NCBI GenBank assembly: GCA_026770025.1
Contig: JAMXDE010000028.1
Coordinates: forward strand, 248,001-312,000
Direction of reading: 5' to 3'
DNA: 64,000 nucleotides
From: Craspedostauros australis
Taxonomy: Eukaryota > Bacillariophyta > Bacillariophyceae > Mastogloiales > Achnanthaceae
Below the pieces are notes generated by a model. The model was not told the origin of the DNA. It searched no databases and saw nothing but the letters and a program-made list of their open reading frames with translations. This document shows positions 33,403 to 42,018 of the stretch, in pieces. Within the stretch, counting starts at the first letter, position 1. Each line of letters begins with the position of its first letter. Position numbers and translations under genes: made by a program.

Positions 33403-36121
33403 TCGCCGAGTCCCCTCGCGGTTCCTCAGCTCGTTGCGTCTCGTGCGCCTCTTCCCGGTCGTCACCCGTTCCGATGGTTTGTGTTGTGCACTGGACCGTC
33501 TGTGGCCTTACTCCAATGTTTTTTCGCGGCTTTTCTGCCGCTTTGAGCGCCTCGTTCTCTGCCTTCGTGGTTACCACCAGTTGTTTCAGCTCTTCCATTT
33601 GCTGTTGCATGGCGGCCATCATCGCTCGTGTAGTTCCGGTCGTTCGCCCGGTACTCCCCGACAATGTTGATGTCACTGATCCCTGTGCCTGCGCTTCCAA
33701 TATCTTCCCCATCTGCTCTTGAAGTACTGCCATCTTCTCCTTCTGTGTTCCCGACGTGCTTCTGCTCGCCCCTGTGATCGTTGATCCTGTCGACCCTTCT
33801 TCTTCTCTCGCTTGCTGGGCCGCTCGCCTCTTTTCGCTTCGTCTCTCCCGAACCTTTCTCCATGCGCTCGTGTCTCTCATCGATGGGATTGTATCGTCGT
33901 CTCCGTAATCCTTCTCTCTTCTGATTGGAACTCCTCTTTCCTCTTCCTCGTCTTCGTCGTCTTCACCTTCTTCTCTGGTCGTCTGGAAATGCATGTCCTC
34001 GTCGACCTCCATGGCTGCTTCCACTTCCTTGTCTTTTTCGGATATCACTCTTTTTGTGGCCTCATCCCATTTCATCGTCTTTGCTTCTACCCGTGCCATG
34101 GACGTAAACAGTTGTTCCACATCCTCTCCGTAGTTGGCTGTCAACTTGACCAGCAACCCTTTGACCACCATTCTTGCTTCCGCTGTCTTGTCTGGGTGGA
34201 ATTGTAGCACGTAGCCGTTGCCCCTCCACTGCTTGTCTATCGATGTGAAGAGCGGCGTCTTTTCGTTGCCGGTGGTGGACTTGATCCGCATCACCATCTC
34301 TCTGAGTGTGAGATGGGTGCCGTCTGGAATCTCTTGCAAGCACTCCGGGATGATGTCATAGGTCGTCATCGCTACTGCGTGTAGGCACCACTCCATTTGG
34401 CGTTCGCGTAGCTCAAACCATCCTTTCCTCATGTCTGTGTTGACAATACCGGATAATGGCGTGATGATACGCATTCTCACTCCCAGTGGAAACTTCTTCG
34501 ACTTCGTGCTGTAGTACACTTCCAGTACTTTGGCCACTAGCGCTCGATCCTCTGTGCTTGATTCCACATGAAGCGCCCTTGGATCTTTCTTCGTGTCCCT
34601 GTTGGGATCGTATTTTTCTCCGTCTGCTATCCGCTTCCATGTGATTGCTACCTGTGTCTTGGCTAGCTTTGTGAGTTCCGCCTCCAGTGCTTCTGCGTCG
34701 ATCTGTCGGGTGGAGTATAGGAGCCAACCCAGCGTTGTTGTAGAGTGGGCCTGTATCTTCGCCACTTCAAACCTCCCTCCGATGTGTTGGAAGTAGTCCG
34801 TCAGCTCTCCTGTGATTTTGCTGATAGGTCCTTTTGCTTCAATCTTGACTTTCAGGTACCCTTTCTCTTTTGCTGCTTTGTAGATTGGCCGCACTCCTTT
34901 GAAGAACCTTTTCAAGTTAGTCATATCTGTTGGGAATGACTCCATTGCGTGCACGATCGTTTGGTCTTTGTAAGGGTTCCAAGGCAGCAGTTTTGCTGTC
35001 GCGTTCACCCGTTGGATTGATCGTAGGAACTCTTTGCATGATGCAATAGCTGCATCGATCGCCGTGCCTGCGTCGTTGGCGCCATCTCCTCCTTCGATCA
35101 TCATCTGTACGTCGCAGTAGCGTGTCTCGATTGCTTCGCTTTCGCGTGCTTGGCTCCTTCCGATCCCACTCTCGTTGCTTCCAGCTTGTGTTTCGTCGTC
35201 ACAATCCATTGGTGGGTGGATGTTGTCCCGCCTGATTTCTCCAATTGCCTGTGGTGTCTCTGGTATTGCGTTCGTCGTCTTTTCCTTGTCCTCTGGTGCT
35301 TTCTCCTGCGTCTTTTCTGCCTCTGGCTCTTCGTCCCGTAGGTCCGTTCGTTTGGCCGGCAGCTCCACCGCTGTTGAATGTCGCGGGCTTCTTTCCGTTC
35401 TTTTCTTGCTGCCTCCTTGATCCAGTGTCTCTTCTCCCGTCTCCACTGCTGTGTTGTCCCCTCCGGTTCCTTCCTCCCACGTGTCCGCCCATTCGTTCTC
35501 TTTGTCGCTGCTTGTGTCCTCCCCCCCTTTCGCTGCCTTTGGTTCGTTCGTTTCTCTGCTCGTCCCGTCACGTCGTTGCCCTGCCTCTTCTCCATCTTGC
35601 TTTCCATTGTCCTTATCTTCGTTGCCCTTTGTTGCCTTGATCTCTTTCATCTTGCCCCACTTCTTGCTCAACGCCTTGCGTATTGCCTCCGTTGCTGCTC
35701 CAACGCTTCGTTGCCCCGCATTTGTTATCTGTACTGTGATGTTGTCGTTTTCGATGCACTGTGTGCACACCACTGGGAATCCTCTTGGTGTCACCAAGCC
35801 TTCTTCTGGCTTGATCCATGCTCTGCATTCCCTGTGCGCCGGTACGCCGCACATAATACATCGCACAGCTGCTGCTGCCTGTCCTCTTCCCTTGCAGTAC
35901 TTGCCTGCGGCGCATTCTACCTTGCGAACACCTCGTGCTTGCTTTCCATCTTTCTCGCCCTGTTGGCCCTCGTTCGTCATCGCGTCTTGCCCTGTCTTTT
36001 CCTCTACTCCTCCTGGTCTGTTGCTCTTCGCCTTGTTGCTGTTGATGCCGCCTCTGACATACGCTTCCATCGGCATCTGGCCCGTTGGTCGCGTCATCTT
36101 GCTGCTCCTCGTCGTCGTCAT
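33395..36121 (-). CDS. LINE ORF1: PHD-like zinc-finger, nucleic-acid-binding protein
   Basis: A 908-aa protein starting at ATG 36121 and ending TAG at 33397-33395. Near residues 70-120 is a Cys/His cluster: CAAGKYCKGRG, RCIMCGVPAHREC and VVCTQC, resembling a PHD/RING-type finger instead of the CCHC knuckles of many ORF1 proteins. A long Glu/Lys/Asp-rich low-complexity region follows. Then comes a folded region (about 370-690) with TAKLLPWNPYKDQTIVHAME and TLREMVMRIKSTTGNEKTPLF, and a coiled-coil C-terminal part (EKMAVLQEQMGKILEAQ, AMMAAMQQQMEELKQLV) that could trimerise as ORF1 proteins do. Its role would be packaging of element RNA. The finger type and the middle domain are not ones I can assign firmly. 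Confidence 0.8.
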   Translation of the reverse strand: MTTTRSSKMTRPTGQMPMEAYVRGGINSNKAKSNRPGGVEEKTGQDAMTNEGQQGEKDGKQARGVRKVECAAGKYCKGRGQAAAAVRCIMCGVPAHRECRAWIKPEEGLVTPRGFPVVCTQCIENDNITVQITNAGQRSVGAATEAIRKALSKKWGKMKEIKATKGNEDKDNGKQDGEEAGQRRDGTSRETNEPKAAKGGEDTSSDKENEWADTWEEGTGGDNTAVETGEETLDQGGSKKRTERSPRHSTAVELPAKRTDLRDEEPEAEKTQEKAPEDKEKTTNAIPETPQAIGEIRRDNIHPPMDCDDETQAGSNESGIGRSQARESEAIETRYCDVQMMIEGGDGANDAGTAIDAAIASCKEFLRSIQRVNATAKLLPWNPYKDQTIVHAMESFPTDMTNLKRFFKGVRPIYKAAKEKGYLKVKIEAKGPISKITGELTDYFQHIGGRFEVAKIQAHSTTTLGWLLYSTRQIDAEALEAELTKLAKTQVAITWKRIADGEKYDPNRDTKKDPRALHVESSTEDRALVAKVLEVYYSTKSKKFPLGVRMRIITPLSGIVNTDMRKGWFELRERQMEWCLHAVAMTTYDIIPECLQEIPDGTHLTLREMVMRIKSTTGNEKTPLFTSIDKQWRGNGYVLQFHPDKTAEARMVVKGLLVKLTANYGEDVEQLFTSMARVEAKTMKWDEATKRVISEKDKEVEAAMEVDEDMHFQTTREEGEDDEDEEEERGVPIRREKDYGDDDTIPSMRDTSAWRKVRERRSEKRRAAQQAREEEGSTGSTITGASRSTSGTQKEKMAVLQEQMGKILEAQAQGSVTSTLSGSTGRTTGTTRAMMAAMQQQMEELKQLVVTTKAENEALKAAEKPRKNIGVRPQTVQCTTQTIGTGDDREEAHETQRAEEPRGDSANG

Positions 36122-36235
36122 TTCGTCGTTGTTTTACTGGTTGTTTTGCTGTTTGGTGTTTGTCTTCAATTTGTTTATTCGTGGTTTATTTGCTGCGACA
36201 ATTTCTTCCGGAAGTTGGTTCCATCTGGAAATTGT

Positions 36236-36253
36236 AGAGAGTATTGTATTCTA
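36236..36253. repeat. Target-site duplication, 5' side of the LINE
   Basis: Second copy of AGAGAGTATTGTATTCTA. The element's 5' UTR begins directly left of it. Confidence 0.92.
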
Positions 36254-36770
36254 CTTCGGAACACATGAAGCATGGGCAGAGCACGAATGTCGCGACCTCG
36301 GAGCGCCCGATCCGAGCAAAAAATGATCGGGTGGCTGATTCGAATGAGTCGATCAACGCGCTTCCCGTTGTCTTTGTTGGCGCCAAAAAGGGGGATGATT
36401 CCAACAACGCGAACTCCCCTTCGCAGACACAATCACATGCAACGAACAAGGGAGCTCACAAAGACCACCCAAGGTCATAATCGTACGACTACTAGTAAAA
36501 TCAGTCGCCAACAACAGAGCCAGCATCTCAATCCAAGGCGCTGCCTTCGGCACAGACACGTCTGGCTCGTACCGCAGTTCGGGATCTTCCGACCAACACA
36601 CTTCCATCAACAACGACAAGAAGAAGGGCTGATCCTCCAAGTCAAGAGGGGTCATTCAGAAGGATATCGCCAACAGCATCACTCACGAGGCACAGATATC
36701 CACTCTTCTCGACTTCCGCCACCACGCTCATTCTTTCGTTCTCTCCACAGCACAATCAAGAACCATCGCA
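36254..36770. promoter_or_regulatory. Upstream region of the glycosyltransferase paralogue
   Basis: The 517 bp between the LINE duplication and the ATG at 36771. It ends in a pyrimidine/CA-rich stretch (CTCTCCACAGCACAATC) typical of a 5' leader. No gene seen. Confidence 0.4.
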
Positions 36771-38438
36771 ATGAAGGATCATGGAGGCGCGTCGATGGGT
36801 TCCTCTCAGCGGGCATTTCCGTCCGGAAAACGCGGCGTCAACGCTCTTTCCACAAAGGATGATTCATCGCAGAGATCCACGAGGGCGTCTGGAAACGGCC
36901 TGAATACGATCTGGTTCGGCCTCATCGGCATCACATGCTGCATGTTTGGTCTGACTGCCTTCTCCATCCATGGAACTTCCAGCGATCACCCGTTGCATTC
37001 GTCTCATGTGCACCGCAGGGCCATCATGCTGCGTGAATTCCAAGGGAAGGCCAGCATTGGCGTGGAGCAGGCAGCGCAGTCAGTTTATTCAGCGCAGTCA
37101 ACAGCGAACGAAACAAAAGGAAGAGTCGCCGATCACCAGGAATCGGAGCGTCAGATTCTCACTGTGTTTTCGACCAGCTGTTCCGATCAGCAGCATTGGG
37201 AATCGTACGTCCTCTTCTACCATGCTGCCAAAGTGCAGCAGCCAGGCACGGTGACGAGGATTTGCTCAGGATGCAAACCGAACGAGATGAGATGGATCAA
37301 GGACTTTCACGAGAAGCACATCGCTCCAATGAACCCGGGGAAATTCCTTCTACATCTGACGCCGTCCTTCAGCCAGCTGAAGAAGGACAACGGCAAGAAG
37401 GTCAGCTACAAGTACATGAACAAACCATACGGTCTCTTGCACTGGATGGAGAATGAGCTGGGCATGGATCCTGACATCGATCCCTTCGCCGTCCAGCCAC
37501 CGAACGACGCGAACGGCAGTTCTTCCAAATCAGTCGAGCATGGTGTGGTCGTGCTGATGGACCCTGACATGATTCTGCTTCGGCCGCTCACCGGGGATTT
37601 CACTGATGAGAACATGATCTTCGCACCGTCGAACCGCGATCACATCAAGCGAGTAGAGCATGGGGCTCCCATCGCGCAGCAGGATGGATACCTGAACAGC
37701 CAATGGATGAGACTCAACACCACCTACATCACGAACGGCCGCGCATCCAATCTCGGGGGCGTTCAATTCAGCGATGGTGCCAAGAATTGGAACACAGGAC
37801 CACCGTACATGGCAACAGTTCGCGACATGCACCGGATAGCAATGGTATGGGCGGACTATGCACCACGCGTTCACGATCTATACCCAGAACTGTTCGCAGA
37901 AATGTACGGCTTCATCCATGCCACCGTGCAGCTAGGGCTGCCGCATACGCTGATCAAATCCATCGTGGTGTCAACGACGACAACGAACGACAGGGAAGGC
38001 TGGCCATACGTGGATGCCTTGGACGATTCGGAGATCTGCCAACCGCAGCCAGTGTCTGGGAAGGACCTTCCTGTTGGACTGCATTACTGCAAGCGCTATG
38101 CTTTGGACTGGTGGTTCTTCTCCAAGTATCGCCTCAAGAAGAAGTTCATCTCCTGCGAGACCCCCTTGTTGCGCATGCCGCCTGCGGACCTTCCCGCAAA
38201 GCGCTTGAATTATGCCTACTGGCCACCGCCGCATGGTCACAGGGGGACTTACGATTCGCCGAAAACGATGCTCTCAGAGAAGAATGGGCGGCGGGAGGCC
38301 TTCATGCTGTGCGGGCTGATACGCGCAATCAATGAAGCCGCCTTGCACTTCAAGCAATCCGAAGCATCCGGCTGTCTCGGCAACCCCAACACCAACACGT
38401 CCGCCACCTACTCGATTCATGAAGATCCTGACCACTGA
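36771..38438 (+). CDS. Golgi-type glycosyltransferase, SGT/HPAT-like, intronless paralogue
   Basis: A 555-aa single-exon protein. A type II anchor (IWFGLIGITCCMFGLTAFSI, about residues 47-66) is followed by a Ser/Gln stem and the same catalytic blocks as the gene at 20910-22934: LTVFSTSCSDQQHWESYVLFY, QPGTVTRICSGC, YMNKPYGLLHWM, the metal site VVLMDPDMILLRPL (about 264), VEHGAPIAQ, NTGPPYMATVRDMHRIAM, AEMYGFIHATVQLGLPHTLIKS and a C-terminal LLRMPPADLPAKRLNYAYWPPP region. The family transfers sugars to Ser/Hyp of secretory proteins in plants and algae; the exact specificity is unknown. The point where the paralogue has its intron is uninterrupted here. It is read away from the LINE, which ends 517 bp upstream of its ATG. 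Confidence 0.85.
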   Translation: MKDHGGASMGSSQRAFPSGKRGVNALSTKDDSSQRSTRASGNGLNTIWFGLIGITCCMFGLTAFSIHGTSSDHPLHSSHVHRRAIMLREFQGKASIGVEQAAQSVYSAQSTANETKGRVADHQESERQILTVFSTSCSDQQHWESYVLFYHAAKVQQPGTVTRICSGCKPNEMRWIKDFHEKHIAPMNPGKFLLHLTPSFSQLKKDNGKKVSYKYMNKPYGLLHWMENELGMDPDIDPFAVQPPNDANGSSSKSVEHGVVVLMDPDMILLRPLTGDFTDENMIFAPSNRDHIKRVEHGAPIAQQDGYLNSQWMRLNTTYITNGRASNLGGVQFSDGAKNWNTGPPYMATVRDMHRIAMVWADYAPRVHDLYPELFAEMYGFIHATVQLGLPHTLIKSIVVSTTTTNDREGWPYVDALDDSEICQPQPVSGKDLPVGLHYCKRYALDWWFFSKYRLKKKFISCETPLLRMPPADLPAKRLNYAYWPPPHGHRGTYDSPKTMLSEKNGRREAFMLCGLIRAINEAALHFKQSEASGCLGNPNTNTSATYSIHEDPDH

Positions 38439-38990
38439 AGCATGCTGCTCTCGAGGCATCAATAGATATAATGCCTTGCAACTCAATCTACTGTAATGCA
38501 CGAGCGATGCGGAGAATGCAATTTCCATGAATAGATCGTAGATTTTTGGGTGTACCCGCAGACGACTCATCAGGACTCATCACGTGATTTGCGTATCTTC
38601 GCCGCCTGTCCTTCACCCGGATTCTCGCTGTTTCGTTGACCCAGCCAACAACCACCAACAACTGTCCCTCACTTTTTCTGTTCACAAACAACAACTCAAC
38701 TCAACCCAACCCAACCCAACTCAACCCAACTCAACCCAACCCAACCCAACCCAACCCGAATCGATCATTTCGACACACAAAGAGGAAAGCACGCCGGACA
38801 CATCTCCGCCCAACGCTGCACTCGAGGGAAGTGCATCCATCCACATCCATACACACCAATCCTGCACAGAGTACTTCTCTCTACTCTTGAAGATACCAAC
38901 TGAGCGGAAAACCAGGGACGAGCGCAGCATCAGTTGGCAACTTCGGCGAGTGCTGTGCTCTGCTACGCTGGTAGTACAATATATGCAAAG
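38439..38990. promoter_or_regulatory. Upstream region of NOP9 with pentanucleotide repeat
   Basis: The 552 bp before the NOP9 ATG. The main feature is the (CAACC/CAACT)n tract listed separately, probably in the promoter or 5' UTR. Confidence 0.45.
38694..38757. repeat. (CAACC/CAACT)n pentanucleotide repeat
   Basis: About 13 imperfect tandem units of ACCCA/ACTCA, ending at CCCGAATCG. It lies about 230 bp upstream of the NOP9 start. Confidence 0.85.
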
Positions 38991-41588
38991 ATGGTGAATG
39001 AATTCGACCACAACGTCGATGGCGGATACAACCGCCCGAGGCGTCCCCGCGATGCGACAATCACCTATCTGCGCGGGCTGCCTCTAGATGTTCAGATGGC
39101 AACGGATGAAATCAACGAATACATGGAACGGACGGTCACCGGAGCTTCCAACAGCAATACCGGCAGCAGCCACGACAACAACAATAGCCACGGCTACAAG
39201 TACGACAACAGCGGCTACGATGATGGGAACTACGATCAAGGGCCGCCCGTGTTTCCGCACGCATTCGCTGCTGCTTTTGCGGCCTTGGATGAGATCCGAA
39301 ACGAGGTAGCCTCGTTGGCCGGCGAGGAGCATGGATCGCAAGCCATTGAATTGCTGGCGCACATCACAGCGCCGTACTCGGAGGTCGCTGCTCGTGTTCT
39401 TCTGTCCGGCTGCTCGGGTTACCACCTCCACTTGGCGACGCACCGGTACGGGTCGCACGTGTTGCAGACCATATTGCAGCTCGCCGTGACGTACCGCTCC
39501 ACGGACAAGTCCGATCTCACCACGCACGAAGAGTGTCCGCAGTACTCAGATGGGGTGGAGTCGTTGCCCAGCTTGGAGGATCTCGTTCATGGCATGGTGG
39601 AGGAGCTGTCGCCGCATGCCTCCGCGTTGGCGATTCACGTCTGTGGAACGCACGTGCTGAGAACCTTGTTGTGCGTACTGGGCGGCATCAACTTGCTCAG
39701 CTCGCCAGGCAAAGGACCTAACAACGAGTACCGTGGCGTCAGTGGTGCTCTGCTACGTGGCAGGAAGAAGGATAAGAAGAAGAAGAAAAAGAAGAAGCAC
39801 GTGGATGGTGCCAGTGGCTCTGCGGCTGATCCGCATGCCGGATTGATGCACATCGAGTACTGTCAGAACTCGCGATTGGGATCCGTTCAGGATGGCATGT
39901 TCAAGGCTCTGGAGACACTGTCCAGCGCGCTGACCGGAGAGACCAGCGATGGTCCGGGTGAATTGCAAACGCTCGCGTGTCATGCGTCAGCCGGGCCATT
40001 GCTGATCGTTCTTCTCCGAGTCTTGACTTACTCGACCGATTCTGCTCGTAACGCGTGGCAGGCTGCACAGGACAGCAACAATGGAACAGCGAATGGCGAC
40101 GGTGGTGGCGGCGCCTCGAAACTCTCATCCATTTCTGACTTCCGATTGGGAATCATTCGAGATGAGCCAAAGTTTGAGCTCGATTCGGCAGCTCATGGTC
40201 TCGTGAAGCGCCTGCTCTGCTGGAGAGACGACGTGGGCGACGGCAACCGGGATGGCCAGCAGAAGGATGTTGGGGATGTCCTCTACGGACTCTCTGGTGA
40301 ACCGCGCGGGTCACACGTATTCGAAACGATTCTGAGGATTTCTCCCGACAGCGTCTACGATGACGTGGTCAGATTGGCCGAGTTCGAGAAACCAGAGTCC
40401 ATGCAGGAGTACAGCGAGCACGAGGTGAGCAACTTTGTCATCCAGACGATGCTGTACACGATTCGAAGCAAGGAGCAGGCCGAGGTGATACTAAAGGCTG
40501 TGGAAAGGGTGATCAGCAGCGGACTCGCAATCGATCCAAGGAAACGAAGGCGCGGCATCCTGTGGAGAGCTGTGGAGCTAGCGGCCAAATTCCGCGTGCA
40601 GCAGGACAGCTTGCTCAAGGCGATTCGGCTTGGGTTCGTGGAATTCCTGAAAGCGGACAAGGCTGCAGAAGCGGACAACGACGAAGAGGGCGCTGATGCG
40701 GGCGAAAAGAAAAAGAAGAAGGAACGCAAGAAGGCATCGGCAGTGGATATGCGAGATATCGTGCTGCGTTTGATCAACATCCAGCAGCCCATCAAGGAGG
40801 GCGGAAGGATGGTTGTGGACCCAGCAGGTTGCCGCGCGCTCTACCATCTGCTTCGTTTCGTGCCTCGTCTCTGCGAAGATACGTTGAAATCCATCACCGA
40901 CGATCTTTCCGCCGAAGACCTCGTCAATCTTGCGAAGGACGGTCTTGGCAGCAGATGCATTATTGATGGCATCCTGGATGGCCCAGTCAAGGGGCCCATC
41001 TTCGGCGCAGCCGTGAAGGCCTTGCAGGCCAAGCTCGCTGGCAACTGGGTGCATCTTGCGCTGGACAGAGTGGGACACCATACCGTGAAGAAGACCTTCA
41101 ATGCCCTGCCCAAGATTGATGACAAAGCGAGACTGGTGGAGGAGCTGGTCGGCGCCGGCAATAGAATGAACGCAAACTCGATGGGCAAGGCCGTGTCGCA
41201 AGAGTGCGCCATTGAGGACTACCGCGAAGGAAAGAAACACTGGCGGCAGATCATTGTGAAGCGAATCACGAAGGTCGATGACAAGTGGCTGACGCAGCTT
41301 TCTTCATCCTCATCGTCCGATCCTGCCAAACGCAATACTGTTGGTGGAGGCGGTGTCGAAGGAGCACCAGAAACTGCATCGGGTGTTACCGGCGAAACTG
41401 CTCAAGAAGATGGCAACGGGGGCAGCACCGTTCAACCGACCAAAGCCAAGCGAAAACGAAAGCGAAAAAAGTCGGCGGCAGCGGCAGCGGCGGACGATGG
41501 TGCCAACAAGGAGCAGCCAGAATCGGTTGCAAATGACGATAATGAGGGAGATGATGCAGAGCACAAGAGTAAAAGAATTGCTCAGTAA
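38991..41588 (+). CDS. NOP9: Nucleolar pumilio-repeat protein NOP9
   Basis: An 865-aa protein from the ATG at 38991; in-frame codons upstream begin at a TTG. NOP9 binds 20S pre-rRNA and keeps the small-subunit precursor from premature cleavage. PUF-type repeats are spread along the chain: YGSHVLQTILQ (near residue 165), ALAIHVCGTHVLRTLLCVL, EPRGSHVFETILRI, NFVIQTMLYTIR, DGLGSRCIIDGIL and HLALDRVGHHTVKKTFNAL, then NSMGKAVSQECAIEDYREGKKHWRQ, the closing signature of NOP9. An Asn/Tyr/Gly stretch near residue 50, Lys runs (KKDKKKKKKKK near 265) and a Lys-Arg-rich C-terminus interrupt or follow the repeats, as in other nucleolar factors. It is above the usual 650-700 aa because of these inserts. 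Confidence 0.85.
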   Translation: MVNEFDHNVDGGYNRPRRPRDATITYLRGLPLDVQMATDEINEYMERTVTGASNSNTGSSHDNNNSHGYKYDNSGYDDGNYDQGPPVFPHAFAAAFAALDEIRNEVASLAGEEHGSQAIELLAHITAPYSEVAARVLLSGCSGYHLHLATHRYGSHVLQTILQLAVTYRSTDKSDLTTHEECPQYSDGVESLPSLEDLVHGMVEELSPHASALAIHVCGTHVLRTLLCVLGGINLLSSPGKGPNNEYRGVSGALLRGRKKDKKKKKKKKHVDGASGSAADPHAGLMHIEYCQNSRLGSVQDGMFKALETLSSALTGETSDGPGELQTLACHASAGPLLIVLLRVLTYSTDSARNAWQAAQDSNNGTANGDGGGGASKLSSISDFRLGIIRDEPKFELDSAAHGLVKRLLCWRDDVGDGNRDGQQKDVGDVLYGLSGEPRGSHVFETILRISPDSVYDDVVRLAEFEKPESMQEYSEHEVSNFVIQTMLYTIRSKEQAEVILKAVERVISSGLAIDPRKRRRGILWRAVELAAKFRVQQDSLLKAIRLGFVEFLKADKAAEADNDEEGADAGEKKKKKERKKASAVDMRDIVLRLINIQQPIKEGGRMVVDPAGCRALYHLLRFVPRLCEDTLKSITDDLSAEDLVNLAKDGLGSRCIIDGILDGPVKGPIFGAAVKALQAKLAGNWVHLALDRVGHHTVKKTFNALPKIDDKARLVEELVGAGNRMNANSMGKAVSQECAIEDYREGKKHWRQIIVKRITKVDDKWLTQLSSSSSSDPAKRNTVGGGGVEGAPETASGVTGETAQEDGNGGSTVQPTKAKRKRKRKKSAAAAAADDGANKEQPESVANDDNEGDDAEHKSKRIAQ

Positions 41589-42018
41589 TCGTGGTAGCGA
41601 AGCAAGGCACGTTGTTTCCGGCAATCTCTCCCTGCGTCGTTGGACACAGGCCACAGCAGGTCCTCTCTGGAGAGAGAGTGTAGCGTCCCTCTCATTTCTT
41701 TTGGGTGGATTTCTACAAGCGTCTAACTACGCCTATGGCACGTTCGTTCTGCTCCACAACAACATGCGGGCGAAAGTACAACATAGAGCCGAAGTAATTC
41801 CTCCTTTTTTAGTGCGCGACTTTGTGTCGTAGTATGGTGTGTACGGCTATGGTACCGATCTTGCGTTGTAATACTCCGATCTGATCTGATCTTGTCTTCA
41901 TGATACCCTTCTGGTATTGCGTTGACCTGATGGAAGATCACGAGGAACTCACTCACAATGAAACTACACCACCAATAGTATGCGCACCCAATACTGGGAG
42001 GGAGAAAGGAAGAGCACG
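41589..42018. other. Intergenic, convergent gene ends
   Basis: 3' flanks of NOP9 and TRAPPC11. Contains an AT-richer patch near 41800-41960. No gene. Confidence 0.4.

Larger units (their letters stand above)
27421..36235 (-). mobile_element. Full-length non-LTR retrotransposon (LINE) with two ORFs
   Basis: The 8815-bp insert lies between two identical 18-bp direct repeats. On the minus strand it has a 114-bp 5' UTR, ORF1 (36121-33395), ORF2 (from 33402) and a 3' UTR of about 220 bp ending in a short TTATTATTAT repeat rather than poly(A), as in I-type LINEs. There are no long terminal repeats. ORF2 carries an apurinic-type endonuclease, reverse transcriptase, RNase H and a C-terminal Cys/His finger. 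Neither long ORF is broken, and the duplication has no mismatch, so the insertion looks recent and the copy may be active. It sits between the transcription factor and the glycosyltransferase paralogue and interrupts no recognisable gene. Confidence 0.93.

Noticed and set aside
33403-33465. GTG at 33465 as the ORF2 start
   Set aside because: GTG starts are rare in eukaryotes and an ATG follows 21 codons later at the ORF1 stop.
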